A DNA stretch of 7,991 nt from positions 1 through 7,991 of the forward strand of contig JAITCS010000050.1 of the NCBI GenBank assembly GCA_031282935.1, written 5' to 3'. Positions within the stretch are counted from its first letter, which is position 1; the number at the start of each line of letters is the position of its first letter. The DNA is from Cellulomonadaceae bacterium. GTDB taxonomy: Bacteria > Actinomycetota > Actinomycetes > Actinomycetales > Cellulomonadaceae. The position numbers and the translations under genes are program-made. Below the pieces are notes generated by a model. That model had not been told where the DNA came from, did no database searches, and saw only the letters and a list, made by a program, of their open reading frames with translations. Of the stretch, positions 1-5,462 are shown in pieces.

Positions 1-474
1 AAATATTTGCGCGTCCCCAGCCTGCACAATTCCGATAATGCCAGCGGTAAAACCTCCGCTGGCTTGATATCCGTCAAGCAGAAACACCGCAAAAGCGCTG
101 AGAATTGCTGGAATAACCCCCAAAAGCATTGAGAGCAGTAATTTGCTGACCCAATACCACCAGTTCCATACCCCGTGCCCTACCACATCATGTACCACAC
201 CGATTTGCCGGTCATAAGTGACCTCGCTAACCGCCCCACTTAATACGGTCAGGCCAAAGGCCAAAATAATCGAGGCATAAGTGGCGTCACGAATATCTGC
301 CACCCCGGCGGTGGTGAGCACTGCGACCAGCAACAATACTTGCAGCAAAGGGTCAATCAGCAGGGAAATAATCATAGTTTTACGGTTTGCCAGTGAGCTG
401 CGCGAAACCCTGGCTAGGCTCAGGGAATTGCCCAGGCGGCTTTGCGAAATGACTCCCACTAGATCAGTCCTCAC
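1..474 (-). CDS. ABC-2 type transporter permease, second subunit (3' end outside window)
   Basis: This is the membrane subunit of an ABC exporter, and only its first 158 residues are visible because the frame is still open at position 1. Hydrophobic segments lie at about residues 34-53, 66-82 and 110-133. Between the second and third is a polar loop (EVTYDRQIGVVHDVV) of the kind ABC-2 permeases use to contact the ATPase. The start is GTG at 474, whose G is the last base of the upstream permease's TAG stop (a TAGTG overlap). A very strong Shine-Dalgarno sequence sits 6 nt before it. It is the third gene of the operon, so the exporter probably uses two different permeases, as in DrrABC-like or NodIJ-like systems. 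The substrate cannot be told from sequence. The family call is inferred from hydrophobicity pattern and context. Confidence 0.82.
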   Translation of the reverse strand, partial: MRTDLVGVISQSRLGNSLSLARVSRSSLANRKTMIISLLIDPLLQVLLLVAVLTTAGVADIRDATYASIILAFGLTVLSGAVSEVTYDRQIGVVHDVVGHGVWNWWYWVSKLLLSMLLGVIPAILSAFAVFLLDGYQASGGFTAGIIGIVQAGDAQIF

Positions 475-1229
475 TAGATCACCTCCAAGGTGCCCATAAC
501 TGTGGCCCGCTTTGTGACCTTATTTGCGATTAAGGTTGCCAACGCTAACCACAGCAAAGACACTAGCAGCACCTCGATAATTGTTGTTATCGACAGTGGG
601 CCACCTGTTGCCACATTAGTGAGCAATTCTACGGCAGCCCGGGTGGGCAATATCCGCGCAATCGAGATAACCGAATTAGGAATCCATGAGGCCGTGCCAA
701 AAACTCCACTCACTAACACTATCGGCACCCCGATAAGTGATTCATAAGCAAAAGCGTCCGGGGATAAAACAAAAAACATTCCCACCGCTGTGGAAACTGA
801 AACGCAAGCCAGCCAAAACAATAGCGCAGCTATCAGCAACGAACCGATATTTCCCAAAGCTACCGGCATCCCTAACGCCCTTGACCCTAAAGCGGCTATC
901 GGGAAAGCCGCCAAACCGAACACCGAGGCCGCACCGACCGCCGGAAACAAAGTGCGAACCGCCAAGTAAGGGGTGCGAACCAAATGAACCAGCGTGCCAA
1001 GGTGGCGCTGATAGTTGAGCAGACCAACCGCCACTGCGCACATAGTCCAAGCGCCCAACATGCCCGCGCGCAGCCAATTCAAGTCGCTGGCGGCGGCCGA
1101 ATTAGGGTTGCGGGCCGCTAACGCCTGCACAATCAGGATGGAAAGCGTGGAGGTGAATAGTAATTGCGTGAAATAGCTGTTGCGCCGGAATTGGTTCACG
1201 TGAAACCACCACATTCTTACATCATTCAT
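474..1229 (-). CDS. ABC-2 type transporter permease, first subunit
   Basis: This is a 251-residue integral membrane protein and the likely translocation partner of the ATPase encoded just upstream. Six hydrophobic segments can be drawn at about residues 20-38, 55-72, 97-115, 125-146, 149-180 and 215-236, which is the usual ABC-2 topology. The loop after the second helix (NYQRHLGTLVHLV) fits the conserved ABC-2 coupling region. The ATG start at 1229 overlaps the ATPase's TGA stop by 8 nt. It has GGAGG at 1240-1236 with a 6-nt spacer, so start and operon membership are well supported. An ATG at 1225 is in another frame. Overall length is normal for the family. The substrate is unknown; drug, lipid or peptide export are all possible. 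Confidence 0.87.
   Translation of the reverse strand: MNDVRMWWFHVNQFRRNSYFTQLLFTSTLSILIVQALAARNPNSAAASDLNWLRAGMLGAWTMCAVAVGLLNYQRHLGTLVHLVRTPYLAVRTLFPAVGAASVFGLAAFPIAALGSRALGMPVALGNIGSLLIAALLFWLACVSVSTAVGMFFVLSPDAFAYESLIGVPIVLVSGVFGTASWIPNSVISIARILPTRAAVELLTNVATGGPLSITTIIEVLLVSLLWLALATLIANKVTKRATVMGTLEVI
476..486 (-). promoter_or_regulatory. Extended Shine-Dalgarno site for the second ABC permease
   Basis: Read on the minus strand, GGAGGT at 486-481 continues as GATC. This gives a 10-base match to the complement of the bacterial 16S rRNA 3' end (GATCACCTCC). The GTG start at 474 follows GGAGGT by 6 nt. The site lies inside the last codons of the upstream permease and fixes the start of the next gene. 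Confidence 0.8.
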
Positions 1230-2211
1230 TTTCGCCCTCCTTTGCCACTAGCGCCAAATAGCTTTCCTCCAAGGTTGCCGGTCGGGTCACCAAGTCGGGC
1301 GGAACGCTTTGCCCCTGACCCGTGAACCATTCCGCGATTAGCCCCTCCGCAGGTTTCCCCACCCACGGCACGCGCACCTGCCAGCGGCCCGCCTGCTCAA
1401 ACACTTCCAGCGGCCTGGCGACTTGGTGCAACCCCTGCCTGAGCGAGGTAGGTGTGAGAGAAGTGCTGAAAGTCGTCACCCGCGATACCCCGCTGGCCGC
1501 CGCGATGTCGGCCACCGTACCCGCAGCAACCTCCTGGCCGCCCACGGCCACCTGGATACGGTTGGCCAGTTGCTCCACCTCCCCCAGGTGGTGGGAGGTG
1601 AGCAGTATGCCCACTCCTGAGGCCGCCAAATCGCGGACGAGCACGCGAATCTCAGCGGCTATTTGCGGGTCAAGTCCGCTGGTCGGCTCGTCCAAAAGCA
1701 GCAGCTCCGGGTTGGTGAGCAGGGAGCGGGCAATGTGCAGGCGTTGCTTCATGCCGCGCGAGTAGGCGCGCACAGGGTCGTCGGCCCGCTCTGTCAGTTG
1801 CACTAATTCCAGCGTTTCAGAAACGCGGCGGTTGCGTTCCCTTGACGCCAGGCCCGCGACGTCGGCGAAGAACAGCAGGTTCTTGCGCGCCGTGGCTCTG
1901 GTGTAGAACCCGGATTCGCCGCCAAGCACCAGGCCAGTGCGGCGCCGAGCCGCGCGCGGGTGCCTCACCGCGTCAATTCCGGCGATGGTGATGGTACCCG
2001 CTGTCGGGGTCAGCAAGGTGGCGCACATTTTTACCGTGGTGGTTTTCCCGGCACCGTTAGGGCCAAGCAGCCCCACAATATCGCCTTTATTTATGGTGAG
2101 CGATACGCCATTCACCGCCCGTCTTATTTCTTGGGGTGACTTTCTGGTTCCGAAATCGCGCACCAGATTTTCGGCGCACAGAATTGGAATGTTGTTACTA
2201 GCAGTAACCAA
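1222..2211 (-). CDS. ABC transporter ATP-binding protein (ABC-2 exporter type)
   Basis: This 329-residue cytoplasmic ATPase powers the two permeases encoded after it. Walker A is GPNGAGKTT at residues 50-58. The signature region is YSRGMKQR at 150-157, a variant of LSGGQ that is common in ABC-2 exporters. Walker B with D-loop is LLLLDEPTSGLD at 170-181, and the switch histidine is H207 in TSHH. The Q-loop position (about residues 98-99, GGES) lacks a clear glutamine. After about residue 225 there is a C-terminal extension like that of DrrA-type exporters. TTG at 2211 is the only reasonable start, because an in-frame TAA lies at 2223-2221 and no ATG or GTG follows soon. Its only SD-like sequence, AAAAGG at 2229-2224, is 12 nt away. 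Expression may therefore be low or rely on other signals. Confidence 0.93.
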   Translation of the reverse strand: MVTASNNIPILCAENLVRDFGTRKSPQEIRRAVNGVSLTINKGDIVGLLGPNGAGKTTTVKMCATLLTPTAGTITIAGIDAVRHPRAARRRTGLVLGGESGFYTRATARKNLLFFADVAGLASRERNRRVSETLELVQLTERADDPVRAYSRGMKQRLHIARSLLTNPELLLLDEPTSGLDPQIAAEIRVLVRDLAASGVGILLTSHHLGEVEQLANRIQVAVGGQEVAAGTVADIAAASGVSRVTTFSTSLTPTSLRQGLHQVARPLEVFEQAGRWQVRVPWVGKPAEGLIAEWFTGQGQSVPPDLVTRPATLEESYLALVAKEGENE

Positions 2212-2249
2212 TTTTTGGATTTACCTTTTCTTGGGGTTGTCGCGCTGTT

Positions 2250-2279
2250 AAAATAGGGCGCGCGCAAGTACATCAGCAA
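2250..2279 (-). promoter_or_regulatory. Possible promoter of the ABC exporter operon
   Basis: On the minus strand a TTGCTG hexamer (2279-2274) is followed after 18 nt by TATTTT (2255-2250), about 40 nt before the ATPase TTG start. Both hexamers are imperfect matches to the housekeeping sigma consensus. The call rests on position and these partial matches only. Confidence 0.25.
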
Positions 2280-2422
2280 TAGTAGAAGCGCTCGTGCAAT
2301 AACCCGGCGCTATCGTTGAAATCGAGGTGACGGCAAGTTTTGTTCAACCAATAAACAAACTCGTCGAAACCCGTAGCAAACTATCGCAGATTCCCTACAT
2401 CTTACAACCGACAACCTAAAAA

Positions 2423-2494
2423 AGCAGGTTTGCCCTTGTTGAGCAGGTTTGCCCCGTAAAGGACAGGCTTGCCCGTAAAGAGTAGGTTTGCCCC
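2423..2494. repeat. Four imperfect tandem repeats, 19-20-bp period
   Basis: The core CAGGTTTGCCC begins at 2425 and 2444. It recurs as CAGGCTTGCCC at 2464 and TAGGTTTGCCC at 2483. Periods are 19, 20 and 19 bp, close to two helical turns, so all copies face nearly the same side of the DNA. The inter-core sequences are partly shared too: GTAAAG follows the second and third copies. The array does not keep an open frame. The spacing suits a multi-copy protein-binding array, but no regulator can be named. Confidence 0.8.
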
Positions 2495-2539
2495 AAAAGA
2501 AAGGGCGAGTTAACCGACGATAGCCTCAAAATAGTGGCG

Positions 2540-2601
2540 GTTCGCGGCAATCATATGCATTCCTTAGAAAGTGAAACCCGTTCTCGGCCCTTGCCGCGAA
2601 C
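2540..2601. repeat. 11-bp perfect inverted repeat (stem-loop candidate 1)
   Basis: GTTCGCGGCAA at 2540-2550 is the exact reverse complement of TTGCCGCGAAC at 2591-2601, separated by 40 bases. It could form the stem of a structured RNA or mark the ends of a small decayed element. It is immediately followed by the second inverted repeat. Confidence 0.65.
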
Positions 2602-2604
2602 TAA

Positions 2605-2672
2605 CGACAAGGCTATGCACTACGCCGGTTAACAGGCAACCCTTGTGGTGCGATTTTCCCTGCGCCTTGTCG
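2605..2672. repeat. 9-bp perfect inverted repeat (stem-loop candidate 2)
   Basis: CGACAAGGC at 2605-2613 pairs with GCCTTGTCG at 2664-2672. Two more outer pairs are possible beyond one mismatch. Inside the loop GCAC (2617-2620) can pair with GTGC (2648-2651), and GGTT with AACC around 2627-2640, so a nested fold is possible. A single 9-bp repeat at this spacing is expected by chance in a window of this size. Its place beside candidate 1 is what makes it worth listing. Confidence 0.5.
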
Positions 2673-2778
2673 CTAAAACTTCTCTTTGGCTCGCTGAGCC
2701 GCGCGATGCTGCTGTACGGCAACCACCCCACGGCGCTCCTAAACTTCTCCACAAGTTGCCCGGCACCGGCGCTGATTG

Positions 2779-2797
2779 CTGCCAGATAAGGTGGCAG
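2779..2797. promoter_or_regulatory. Palindrome upstream of the lipoprotein gene (operator candidate)
   Basis: CTGCCA (2779-2784), a 7-base centre, then TGGCAG (2792-2797) forms a perfect 6-bp dyad. It lies where the -35 element and spacer would fall for the -10 at 2803-2808, as expected for a repressor site. No cognate regulator is encoded in the window. It could instead be a hairpin, but no T-tract follows. Confidence 0.35.
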
Positions 2798-2802
2798 TGC
2801 GG

Positions 2803-2815
2803 CATAATTCGGTTA
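2803..2815 (+). promoter_or_regulatory. -10 element giving a likely leaderless lipoprotein transcript
   Basis: CATAAT at 2803-2808 matches the -10 consensus at five of six positions. The ATG at 2815 lies 7 nt past its end, right where transcription should begin. No SD sequence precedes this ATG. No good -35 is seen at 17 bp (TGCCAG at 2780-2785). A TTGCTG at 2776-2781 would need a 21-bp spacer. Confidence 0.45.
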
Positions 2816-3732
2816 TGGGGATTCGCAAATGGCTGCGGGTTGTGGCGGTCGCGGCGGTGGTGGCGGCGGTTTTTTCCTCTTGCGGCACGCCGACCGGGAG
2901 CGCTTCGGCGGGTTCAATAGGTTCTCCTGGATCATCGGGTTCTGTTGGTTCTACAGGTTCGGCGGGAGGTATTTCGGTGGGTGGGATAACAGTTGGCGGC
3001 CCGGCGCGGCCCGGTTCGCAAAACCCCTCCGCCCTGTTACGCGCGGGCAGTTACAGCGGTCGCTTGGTGGCAGCAGATGAGGTGGTGGACGATTTCGCAA
3101 TGGCGCGTTTGAACCACCCCGATCCCGAAACCTCACTTGCGGGGGGAAATACTGACACAGTCATTTCCATAGTCGCGAACCCTGGGTGCAATTCCGTCAG
3201 TGTGCGTTTATCGGGCGGCATAATACCGGAACACGGTATGGGCATGACCGAAGTGGCTTGCAGGGGCGAAACTGGTGCAGTCCGCATGGCAAATGATATA
3301 AAATTACGAAGCAACCTGGAACCCACCATAAACGTCGTCAATAATGAAACTTTTGTGTTGGGAAATGTCACCTTCACATGGCATCCCGAACCTGAGAAAG
3401 AGCCTGTCCCCGATGCCCCCAAAGACGGCTCCTATTCCGGCGCCATAGTAACCACAAGTGATGGGGTAACGAACATAAAGTTTCTGGGCACTGCCACTGT
3501 TTCGGCTAATGGCACACAACTGAGTTTCTATGCCGATTGTAACCAGATTGGCGCCCCACTAATTGACGGACATTTAGGCCCCATTCGCAGCACCAGAATG
3601 TTTTGCGAAAACGATGAACTAGAGCAGATACTTATTGAGAACCTCAATCGTGGGCCATTTCAAATGCTGAGTGCCACCGAGTTCCAAATCGGGGACATAA
3701 ATTATCGGCGAGCCCTACCACCCGAAGAATAA
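2815..3732 (+). CDS. Secreted lipoprotein with two META/HslJ-like domains
   Basis: This 305-residue protein is predicted to be lipid-anchored outside the membrane. A charged N-terminus (GIRKWLR) and hydrophobic stretch lead to a lipobox-like FSSC with Cys23. A Gly/Ser-rich linker follows at about residues 24-70. Two similar modules come next, each opening with GSYSG (78-82 and 205-209). Module 1 has GCNS at C125 and MTEVAC ending at C149. Module 2 has DCN at C242 and TRMFC ending at C264. The CN...T-x-x-x-C layout, strands and closing hydrophobic segment (for example NVTFTW) resemble the META domain of HslJ, a family linked to heat shock and novobiocin tolerance. ATG 2815 is chosen over an upstream in-frame start at 2776 because it begins a clean lipoprotein signal and sits at the predicted transcription start. 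The META assignment is by motif only. Confidence 0.75.
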   Translation: MGIRKWLRVVAVAAVVAAVFSSCGTPTGSASAGSIGSPGSSGSVGSTGSAGGISVGGITVGGPARPGSQNPSALLRAGSYSGRLVAADEVVDDFAMARLNHPDPETSLAGGNTDTVISIVANPGCNSVSVRLSGGIIPEHGMGMTEVACRGETGAVRMANDIKLRSNLEPTINVVNNETFVLGNVTFTWHPEPEKEPVPDAPKDGSYSGAIVTTSDGVTNIKFLGTATVSANGTQLSFYADCNQIGAPLIDGHLGPIRSTRMFCENDELEQILIENLNRGPFQMLSATEFQIGDINYRRALPPEE

Positions 3733-3752
3733 TCGCCTCACATATAGGTGCG

Positions 3753-3774
3753 CTATCCTAACGAAATTAGGTAG
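3753..3774. terminator. Hairpin between convergent genes, possible bidirectional terminator
   Basis: CCTAA (3757-3761) pairs with TTAGG (3767-3771) around a CGAAA loop. CTA (3753-3755) with TAG (3772-3774) extends the stem past one bulged T. It lies between the two convergent stop codons. The downstream side on the plus strand is AT-rich but has no real T-run, so termination would be weak or of another type. Confidence 0.4.
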
Positions 3775-4488
3775 TTAATTAATGATGAAAAGCGTGGCGT
3801 GGCCGGCGTCAAGCAGGCGCTGATTAAGGAGGCTGGCGCGGCGCTGGGAGGCCGTGGCGGGCGTGGAAGCCGGGCGGCTCAGCCACACGTGACGGCGAAT
3901 CCGGTCAAAGCGGTCGCGGTTATTACCTTGACTTTGCAACCAAACGCGGTTTCCGACTCTTTCGATTTCTGAGCGGGTGAACGCCGTCGCCGCGTTGAAC
4001 CCCGCTTGGCCGCGCTCGGGGGTGTCAATACCGATCAGGCGCACCCTTTCGGTTACCCCATTTACGATAACCTCGATGGTGTCGCCGTCAATCACGCGGG
4101 TAACCCGTGCCTCGACCAGCGCGGCAGTGCCCGTGGCCGGGAGCATGGCCCCAGTTGTCCCGCTGCCGGTTGTGGGCGTGGGGCGAGGGGTTGCGGTCGC
4201 GCCTGGCAGCGGTGCAGGTGTTGCGGGCGGACGGGCCCCGGACGGACGGCTTTCGCAACCGACCCCGTCATTGTCGCGATCCAGCCGAGAGTGGAACCCC
4301 GGCTCGCCCCGCCGAATGGGCCGCCCTAATGCGTTCCATACTGCCGTGCAGTTAGCGAAACTGGTGACGTTCGACTGCGAGATAACTGCCGGGCTGGCCA
4401 CTGAACTCGGCCCCGCCACCAGCGCCAAACCCAAACCCATGCTCAGTATTGAGCACTTCCGAAACCCCTTAGCCACGCCATGTCTCAC
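3775..4488 (-). CDS. Secreted nuclease: N-terminal Excalibur domain plus C-terminal SNase (thermonuclease) domain
   Basis: This 237-residue protein starts with a signal-like segment (hydrophobic SILSMGLGLALVAG, then Ala/Ser-rich). An Excalibur calcium-binding motif follows at about 46-80: C47, the D70-x-D72-x-D74-G loop and C78. Next is a Pro/Thr-rich linker that includes LPATG (116-120). The SNase-like domain spans about 125-234. Residues equivalent to the staphylococcal catalytic set are visible: D134-G-D136-T, R150, D155 and E158 in GIDTPE, and R196 in DRFDR, where the usual YGR glycine is Asp195. It should cut DNA or RNA outside the cell using Ca2+. The common order in this group is SNase first and Excalibur last; here it is reversed. 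GTG 4488 is preferred over TTG 4494 because of AGGA at 4499-4496. It follows the toxin gene by 48 nt on the same strand. Confidence 0.88.
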   Translation of the reverse strand: MRHGVAKGFRKCSILSMGLGLALVAGPSSVASPAVISQSNVTSFANCTAVWNALGRPIRRGEPGFHSRLDRDNDGVGCESRPSGARPPATPAPLPGATATPRPTPTTGSGTTGAMLPATGTAALVEARVTRVIDGDTIEVIVNGVTERVRLIGIDTPERGQAGFNAATAFTRSEIERVGNRVWLQSQGNNRDRFDRIRRHVWLSRPASTPATASQRRASLLNQRLLDAGHATLFIIN

Positions 4489-4495
4489 CCCCAAA

Positions 4496-4499
4496 TCCT
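4496..4499 (-). promoter_or_regulatory. Shine-Dalgarno site deciding the nuclease start
   Basis: AGGA reads 4499-4496 on the minus strand. It is 7 nt from GTG 4488 but only 1 nt from the longer-frame TTG at 4494. GTG 4488 is therefore the better start. Confidence 0.6.
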
Positions 4500-4536
4500 A
4501 CCATGCGCTAAGCAAAACATAATCATTGGGTCATAA

Positions 4537-4884
4537 TTATTTCGTGGCGTTTGGGTGGTTGGTATGAACATTTATGAGATGCACCAAGCCAGGGGTTCCC
4601 TCAGTAACATAATACCAAATCCGTGCCCCACCATTCAGCTCGTACTGACGTTGAATATGGGAAACACCACCAACAGTAACCACAGCAAGTCGGCCTTTCA
4701 AAGGATGACAAACCTCATCATTACGCAGCGGATTTTGGGTAAGTGAGTCCCACGCGTCGGCTAAACCATTTCGGGTGGTTCCACTAAGGTCTCGCCAACC
4801 CTTTTGTGCTTGACTTGATTCCGCTACAATTTCGAATTCTGTCCGCTTTGTTGGCCGAGCAATTCGGTCGAGTCGTTTCGCCAC
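4537..4884 (-). CDS. RelE-like type II toxin (probable ribosome-dependent or RNA-targeting toxin)
   Basis: This 115-residue basic protein is encoded directly after a Phd-like antitoxin. Recognisable stretches are KGWRDL (28-33), NGLADAWDSLTQNPL (39-53), HPLKG (60-64), RQYELNGGARIWYYV (79-93) and VHTNHPNATK (106-115). As I recall it, this pattern defines a RelE-fold toxin group of actinobacteria usually found with Phd-type partners. RelE relatives cleave mRNA or otherwise block translation; activity here is inferred, and I cannot point to proven catalytic residues. The GTG start at 4884 lies 2 nt after the antitoxin's TAG (4889-4887) with no clear SD, so translation is probably coupled to the antitoxin. 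Local base composition looks more AT-rich than the neighbouring ABC genes, which would fit transfer. Confidence 0.75.
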   Translation of the reverse strand: MAKRLDRIARPTKRTEFEIVAESSQAQKGWRDLSGTTRNGLADAWDSLTQNPLRNDEVCHPLKGRLAVVTVGGVSHIQRQYELNGGARIWYYVTEGTPGLVHLINVHTNHPNATK

Positions 4885-4886
4885 GG

Positions 4887-5363
4887 CTAAACAACGCTCG
4901 GTCGTTCAAGTTGTACCGGATGCGGTAACAAGTTCGGCTCACTTCTATCCCAGCCTGCGGCTATTGCCTCTGCGGTGGACTTCCAGGCTGCCACGGTTGA
5001 GGCAAGCATGGCGAATTTCGCAACGGAAGCGCAAGCTCGAGTTGCGGTTATGACTTCTTCGCTAAACTCTTTCAATTCATCATCGTTCAAGAACTTCGAC
5101 CAAGGGAAAGCTCGCTCTAAATGTTCTGGGATCAGTTCAGAACGGTCGGTAGACAGCACTCCAATCACTTCAGCCGCAATTTCCAGACCCCGACGGTCAG
5201 CCTCCATATCTTCCTCACGCAATAACACCAAATTCTGCCCGTTCCGGCGCTCAATAAACACCGGCCCGTTTTCAGTTGCTTCCGCGACGGATTTAGAAGC
5301 ACGCGAAAGATCGGAAAACTTGATGTGGCGTCCAATCAGCGGGTATTGGAAGTCTATAGCCAT
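4887..5363 (-). CDS. Phd/YefM-like antitoxin with long C-terminal extension
   Basis: The product is 158 residues, clearly longer than the 80-90 usual for Phd or YefM. Residues 10-55 fit the Phd fold: GRHIKFSDLSRASKSV, then a turn and two strands (GPVFIERRNGQNLVLLRE), then EDMEA. This part should bind the operon's own promoter. Residues 56-140 look helical, and 92-138 contain acidic and then Ala-rich helices. The last 20 are Pro-rich. The extension presumably wraps or neutralises the toxin. ATG 5363 is placed 7 nt after a good -10 element and has no SD, so the mRNA appears leaderless. The antitoxin-first order with the toxin 2 nt behind is the standard type II arrangement. Autoregulation is expected from the family but not shown here. 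Confidence 0.8.
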   Translation of the reverse strand: MAIDFQYPLIGRHIKFSDLSRASKSVAEATENGPVFIERRNGQNLVLLREEDMEADRRGLEIAAEVIGVLSTDRSELIPEHLERAFPWSKFLNDDELKEFSEEVITATRACASVAKFAMLASTVAAWKSTAEAIAAGWDRSEPNLLPHPVQLERPSVV

Positions 5364-5398
5364 GACCCGATTATTTCAGAAGTAGTGCTGAATCGCAA
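5363..5398 (-). promoter_or_regulatory. Leaderless promoter of the antitoxin-toxin operon
   Basis: On the minus strand TTGCGA (5398-5393) is followed after exactly 17 nt by AATAAT (5375-5370). The antitoxin ATG begins 7 nt beyond that, at 5363. These are good matches at ideal spacing, and the start codon falls at the predicted +1. No SD is present upstream. The promoter sits in the divergent region shared with the acetyltransferase gene. Confidence 0.65.
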
Positions 5399-5412
5399 GA
5401 CCCAATCTTTTT

Positions 5413-5440
5413 AGCAGAGGCTCCCTGCTGTCAGGCAGGG
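5413..5440. repeat. Overlapping inverted repeats in the divergent control region
   Basis: CCCTGC (5423-5428) and GCAGGG (5435-5440) form a perfect 6-bp dyad. AGCAG (5413-5417) and CTGCT (5425-5429) form a second that shares one arm, so the two folds exclude each other. It lies 15-42 bp upstream of the antitoxin -35. It may be an operator or an upstream hairpin; no T-tract follows on either strand. Confidence 0.45.
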
Positions 5441-5462
5441 CGAGGCGGGGGTGGCCTTGGTT

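Larger units (their letters stand above)
2212..2814. other. Long intergenic region between divergent ABC operon and lipoprotein gene
   Basis: No convincing protein gene lies in these roughly 600 bases. Open frames on both strands within 2564-2789 lack ribosome binding sites and resemble no family I recognise. The stretch holds a possible exporter promoter (2250-2279), four tandem 19-20-bp repeats (2423-2494), a cluster of inverted repeats (2540-2797) and the lipoprotein promoter (about 2803-2808). Between 2280 and 2420 I see nothing I can support. A 30-codon frame starting with GTG at 2327 is present but has no properly spaced SD. Confidence 0.6.

Noticed and set aside
2327..2419. 30-codon plus-strand frame beginning GTG ACG GCA, with plausible amino-acid composition.
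   Set aside because: The only GAGG overlaps the start codon, there is no clear promoter, and a frame this short is expected by chance.
2423..2494. Tandem repeats considered as a CRISPR array or plasmid iterons.
   Set aside because: Repeats and spacers are far too short for CRISPR and the spacers are partly alike. No rep or cas gene is present.
2564..2752. 62-codon minus-strand frame from GTG 2752.
   Set aside because: It starts in GTGGAG without a spaced SD and has no family resemblance. I could not rule it out fully but cannot support it.
2745..2753. TTCTCCACA, one base from a DnaA box (TTATCCACA).
   Set aside because: It is a single copy with no dnaA, rep gene or AT-rich unwinding region nearby.
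2571..2789. 72-codon plus-strand frame starting at GTG 2571, before the lipoprotein gene.
   Set aside because: It has no SD, is rich in Cys, Leu and Pro without a recognisable pattern, and overlaps the inverted-repeat cluster.
4129..4143. LPATG in the nuclease considered as a sortase anchoring signal.
   Set aside because: It is internal, with no following hydrophobic helix and basic tail; the SNase domain follows at once.
3977..4522. Open frame of 181 codons on the plus strand opposite the nuclease gene.
   Set aside because: It is a GC-driven shadow: the minus-strand frame has a signal-like N-terminus, an Excalibur motif and an SNase domain, and the plus frame shows no known motif or SD.
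5423..5440. CCCTGC/GCAGGG hairpin considered as an intrinsic terminator.
   Set aside because: It has no T-run on either strand and lies between two divergent genes, where no transcript should end.
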